Origin: JAGMES01 sp023128035
GTDB lineage: Bacteria; Bacillota; Halanaerobiia; DY22613
DNA length: 8,276 bases
Direction of reading: 5' to 3'
NCBI GenBank assembly: GCA_030627905.1
Contig: DAOVRZ010000155.1
Location: 1-8,276, forward strand
Part shown: one piece after another, positions 1 through 6,100 of the stretch
Layout of the letters: every line of letters begins with the position of its first letter
Numbering within the stretch: the stretch's first letter is position 1
Translations under genes and position numbers: made by a program
The notes under the pieces: generated by a model
Seen by the model: only the letters and a program-made list of their open reading frames with translations
Database searches by the model: none
What the model was told of the DNA's origin: nothing

Positions 1-105
1 ATATATAATACATCGAGATTCGATGAACAATTAATAATGAGAATATCAGAACATTTTTGTAATATACTTTCCTATATTTTAGAAAAGCCTGATGAAAAGT
101 TATCA
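1..105 (+). other. C1: C-terminal tail of a condensation domain (truncated by window edge)
   Basis: Residues 1-35 align with the last stretch of the two complete C domains downstream: the segment ending in LSEIDML matches the same ending in C2 (residues 1103-1109) and corresponds to LSEIEML in C3. Roughly the first 400 residues of the domain, including the HHxxxDG active site, lie upstream of the window, so its subtype cannot be read. Its presence shows that module 1 is an elongation module rather than the initiation module, so at least one amino or acyl unit is added before residue X. The following 28 residues are the usual C-A linker (EEKDQILYEFN). Confidence 0.9.
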
Positions 106-3100
106 GAGATAGATATGCTTACCAAAGAAGAAAAGGATCAGATTTTATATGAATTTAATAACACCTATGCAGATTACCCAAGAAATAAAACATTACATGA
201 GTTATTTGAAGAAAAAGTAGAGAAAATACCAGATAATATCGCAGTAGTATCGTGTACTCACTCAGGAGAAATGACGCTAAGCTATAGAGAACTAAATGAA
301 AAAGCAAATAGCTTAGCTAGAACCTTAAGAGAAATGGGAGTAAAATCAGACAGTATTGTAGGAATCTTAGTAGACCGTTCTCTGGAGATGATGGTCGGTA
401 TATTTGGAATACTTAAAGCAGGTGGTGCTTATCTACCCATAAATCCTAATTATCCTAAAGAACGGGTTGGCTATATGTTGAAAGATAGCGGTGCAAATAT
501 TTTATTGACACATGAGTATTTGGTAAATGAAGTTCCATTTAGAGGTCAAGTTATTGCATTAGAGGATGAACAAATATATCTAAAAGCAGGCTCAAACTTA
601 GAACCTATTAAGAATTCGCAAGGTTTAGCGTATATCATCTATACTTCTGGTTCAACTGGAAAGCCTAAAGGGGTTATGGTATCTCACAAAGCGCTAAATA
701 ATTTTCTATTTAATATGTATAATAGTTTTGGAGAGAATCTGGGGCAAAAAGATAATTGTCTAAGTTTGACTAATATTTCCTTTGACGTAAGTATATGTGA
801 AATCTCCATACCTCTTGTTTTTGGAGCCACTCTGGTGCTTTATAACAATGAAATGATACTAGATATTTATAATTTGGTTAGAACTATTGTCGATAAAGCG
901 ATAACCTTTGCTTATATCCCTCCAACTATATTAAAAGAGGTTTATGAGCGATTAAGTAATGAAGAAGTCAAACTTAACAAAATGCTGGTAGGAGTAGAGC
1001 CAATTAAAGATTATATATTGGAAGACTATCTGAAATTAAATGAGAATATGCAAATCATAAACGGTTATGGTCCTACAGAAGCTACAATCTGCGCAACTTT
1101 CTATAAATATGGTCAAACTGCACCAGTAGGTAAAAATGTTCCAATAGGTAAGCCTTTAGCTAATACACAAATATATATATTGGATCAATACTCAAATCCT
1201 GTGCCTCAGGGCGTTGTGGGAGAATTGTGTATCTCGGGAGAAGGCTTAGCAGAGGGCTATCTAAATGGAGAAGATTTAACAATAGAAAAATTTGTACCGA
1301 ATCCTTTTATAGTTGGTATGAAAATGTACAAAACTGGAGACATGGCGCGTTTATTACCTTCTGGGATTATCAAATTTGTGGGAAGAATCGATCATCAAGT
1401 GAAGATACGTGGATTTAGAATCGAACTTGGAGAGGTCGAAAGCCAATTATTAAATTGTGATTCAATTAAGAAAGCAATAGTAGTAGATCGAGAAGATAAA
1501 AATGGAGCGAAATATTTATGTGCATATGTTGTCTCAGAAGAAGAAGTAACGGTAGGGGACTTCACTCCGAAGGAGTTGAGAGCATTTTTATTAACAAGTT
1601 TACCAGAATATATGATCCCATCATGTTTTGTACAATTAGATCAAATGCCATTAACTGCAAATGGAAAGATCGATCGAAAAGGACTTCCAGTACCTGAAGG
1701 TAATATAATGATAGGAACTGAATACGAAGCTCCACAAAATAAAATAGAAGAAAAGTTAGTAGAATTTTGGAAAGAATTATTGGGAATGGATAAAATAGGC
1801 ACCGGCGATAACTTCTTTGAACTAGGAGGACACTCTTTAAAGGCAACAAAATTGGTAGGAAAAATACATAAAGTATTGAATGTAGAAGTGCCATTAAGCG
1901 AAATGTTTAGAACACCAACAATTAAAGGAATAAGTAGCTATATAAAAAGTGCAACCAAAATTGCATATGAAGTAATAGAAAAAGTAGATTTTGCAGACTA
2001 TTATGAAGCCTCCTCAGCACAAAAGAGAATGTTTATGCTGCAACAGTTCGATCTACAAAGCACAGGGTATAACATGCCAGGAGTACTAGAGGTTAAAGGA
2101 AGACTCAATATAGATAAAGTAAAAAAAGCTTTCTATGAACTTATAAGAAGACATGAAACCTTAAGAACATCTTTTGAAACAATAGAAGATAAGATTGTTC
2201 AAAGAATAAATTCTTTCGCGGACGTAGAAACAGAATTTAAAGTAGAACTCTTAGAAAAAACAGACAAAACTATCGAAGAAATATTAAATGAATTTATAAG
2301 ACCATTTGATTTGACTAAAGCATTTTTATTTAGAGTAGGTGTGATAGAAGTAGAAGAAAATAAATCTATACTCATGTATGATATGCACCATATTATATCA
2401 GATGGTGTATCCATGGGAATACTTGTAAACGAATTTGCAAGCTTTTATGAAGGTAAAGAATTAGATAACTTAAGAATTCAGTACAAGGACTTTACAGCAT
2501 GGCAGAATAAATTATTGAGATCAGATGTTATGAAAGAACATGAAAAGTATTGGCTAAATAGATTTAGGGATCTAACTCGGAATGATGGGCAAGTGCTAGT
2601 TTTAAATATGCCAACAGACTTTGCACGCCCAATTGTAAAAAGTCATGAAGGAGATTCAATAAACTTTAGATTAGATAAGGAACTGACAAAAGATATACAA
2701 AAAATAGCTAAAGAAACTGATAGTACAATGTATATGGTACTTTTATCAACAGTAAATATTTTATTGTCCAAATATAGTAGTCAAGAAGATATCATAATTG
2801 GAAGTCCAATTGCAGGTAGACCGCATTTTGATCTGGAGAATATTATTGGAATGTTTGTCAATACGCTCGCGATGAGAAATTATCCTGAAAGTAAAAAGAC
2901 GTTTAAAGAATTTTTGATGGAAGTAAAAGAAAATGCGTTAGAAGCATATGAACATCAGGAATATCAATTTGAAGAGCTTGTAGATAAATTAGACTTAAGA
3001 AGGAATACGAGTAGAAATCCACTTTTTGATGTAATGTTTGTGCTGCAAAATATTGAGATGCAAAACTTTTATAATGGTGAAATAAAAATTGAAGATTTAG

Positions 3101-6100
3101 AATTAAAACAATATGATTTTAAAAATAAAATAGCAAAGTTTGATTTAACAATCTCAGCCAGTGAAGTTGTGTCCACAGAGGCTGATAGTGAAATAACTTT
3201 TAATTTTGACTACAGTACCAAATTATATAAAAGAGAAACTGTAGAAAGAATGATATCTTACTTTACAAATATACTTAAAGCAGTAACAATTGATACAGAT
3301 ATTAAATTAAGTGAAATAGATATGCTTACAGAAGAAGAAAAATATAAGATACTATATCAATTTAATGATACTAAAACAAATTTTCCGAAGGAAAAGACAT
3401 TAAGTCAGTTGTTTGAAGAACAGGTAGAAAAGAGACCAGATAATATAGCTGTAGTATATGAGGATAAACAATTAACCTATAGAGAGTTAAATGAAAAGGC
3501 AAATAGATTAGCAAGAACCTTAAGAAAAAATGGAGTAAAATCAAATAGCTATGTAGGAATATTAGTAGAGCGTTCACTAGAAATGATATTTGGTATAATG
3601 GGTATCTTGAAGGCTGGAGGCGCCTATTTACCTATTGGTTCAAAGTTTCCAAAAGATAGAATAGAATATATGTTAAAAAATAGTCAATCAGAAATTTTAC
3701 TTACACAGAAAAAATTTCTCAATAACGAATTGACCTCCACTGTAGAAACCATAAATCTCGAGGACGAAGAAATATTTACCGGAAATTGTTCAAACTTGGA
3801 GCCAACAAATACTTCCTTTGATTTAGCATATGCAATATATACTTCTGGTTCTACAGGAAAGCAAAAAGGTGTTATGATTGAACATAAAAGTGTTATAAGC
3901 CTGGTGACAGGTTTAGCAAAAATTATTTATGAAAGATATGGATCGTATTTAAATGTTGCATTGGTTGCACCTTATTTCTTCGATGCATCTGTAAAGCAAA
4001 TATTTGCATCGCTTTTATTAGGACATAAGTTATGTATTGTACCTGAAGACGCAAGGATTGAAGGGAAAAGGTTATTGAGATTTTATAGAAAAAATTATAT
4101 AGATATTTCTGATGGTACGCCGACACATATTAACCTTTTGCTAAACATAGTTGGATCTGAAGACAATGATCTGAATGTAAAGCATTTTATCATTGGTGGC
4201 GAGGAACTTTCCAGTCAAGTAGTGAAAAACTTCTTTAAAAGATTCAAAGATTGTAAGTTCTATATAACAAATATCTACGGGCCAACGGAATGCTGTGTTG
4301 ATACAACCTCGTATTTAATTGCACCTGAAAAATTGAACTCATTAAATACTATTCCTATAGGAAAACCAATAGCAAATGAAATAGTATATATATTGGGCAA
4401 AAATCTAGAGATTCTTCCTGTAGGTGTATCTGGGGAAATATATATATCCGGTGAAGGAATCGCGAAGGGATATTTAAATAATCCTAATCTTACAACGGAA
4501 AAATTTATACAGAACCCATTTATATTGGGAGCTAGAATGTATCGAACTGGAGATTTAGCAAAGTGGTTACCAGATGGAAATATTGAGTTTTTAGGCCGAA
4601 TAGATAATCAGGTTAAAATACGTGGTTATAGAATAGAATTAGGAGAAATTGAAAGTCAAATATTAAATCATAAAGCAATAAAAGAAGCAATTGTAATAGC
4701 GAGAGTAGATAAAAATAACTCTAAATTTTTATGTGCATACATAGTAGCAGATAAGGAAGTAACCGTAGGAGAATTAACTCCAAAGGAGTTAAGAGAGTTT
4801 TTGCTAAAGAAATTACTAAAATATATGATCCCATCATATTTTGTACAACTAGATAAAATGCCATTGACTCCAAATGGCAAAATAGATAGAAAGGCACTTC
4901 CTAAACCAGATGGTAATATAGTAATAGGAACAGAGTATGAAGCACCACGAAATCAAACAGAAGAAAAGCTAGTTAAAATCTGGAGTGAGATATTAGGAGT
5001 AGAAAAAGTTGGCATAAACGATGATTTCTTTGAACTTGGAGGTCATTCTTTAAAGGCAACAGTACTTACAGGAAAAATACTCAAAGAATTAAATGTAGAA
5101 GTGCCATTAAGTGAAATATTCAGAACACCAACAATTAAAGGAATAAGTGATTATATACAAAGTGCAATTAAAATTGCATATGAAGCAATAGAAAAAGTAG
5201 ATTCCGCAGATTATTATGAAGCATCCTCAGCACAAAAGAGAATGTATATGTTGCAACAGTTTGATTTACAAAGCATAGGGTATAACATGCCAGGTGTACT
5301 AGAGGTTAAAGGAGAACTCAATTTAGAGAAAGTAAAAAATGCTTTCTATCAACTTATCAGAAGACATGAAACCTTAAGAACATCTTTTGAAACAATAAAA
5401 GAGAAGATAGTCCAAAGAGTAAATTCTTTCGCGCACGTAGAGGCAGAGTTTAATTGCGCCTTTACTTTAGAGTACATAGAAAAAACAGAGAAAACTATCG
5501 AAGAAGCAGTAAATGAATTTATAAGACCATTTGATTTGAGTAAAGCACCTTTATTTAGAGTAGGTGTGATAGAAGTAGAAGAAAATAAATCAATACTTAT
5601 GTTTGATATGCACCACATCATATCAGATGGTATATCCATGGGACTACTTGTAAGCGAGTTCACAAGGCTTTATGAGGGTAAAGAATTAGATGTGCTAAGA
5701 ATTCAATACAAGGATTATGCAGAATGGCAAAATACATTATTAAGATCAGATATTATGAAAAAGCAGGAAGCGTATTGGATAAATAAATTTAGTGATGAAG
5801 CGTTTTATAACGCGATCCCAGTATTAAATATGCCAACTGACTATCCAAGACCAACTATGCAAAGTATTGAAGGAGATAATATTAGATGTACATTAGATAA
5901 GGAACTTACAGAGGAGTTAAAAACAATTGCAAAAGAAATGAACAGTACAATGTATATGGTACTTTTATCTGGCGTTAATATCTTATTGTCTAAATATAGT
6001 GGACAGGAAGATATTATAGTAGGTAGCCCGATAGCGGGTAGGCCACATCCAGACTTAGAGAAAATTATTGGAATGTTTGTCAATACACTTGCTATGAGAA

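Noticed and set aside
603..660. Possible frameshift or gene break between modules
   Set aside because: Translation of every line in frame 1 gave continuous domain sequence with no stop; motifs on both sides of each linker are in the same frame.
1227..1418. A 63-codon + strand frame inside A1
   Set aside because: It is out of frame with the A domain, overlaps the conserved YKTGD and GRIDHQVKIRG motifs, and has no independent support.
1824..1829. Shine-Dalgarno-like aggagg inside T1
   Set aside because: It is the codons for the carrier motif LGG. No suitable in-frame start codon follows at normal spacing, and the reading frame continues through it.
1729..5208. Epimerization or dual C/E domains that would set D configuration
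   Set aside because: Each complete carrier is followed within about 15-20 residues by the C1 motif of a normal C domain, and the active sites read HHIISDG without the additional histidine motif described for dual C/E domains.
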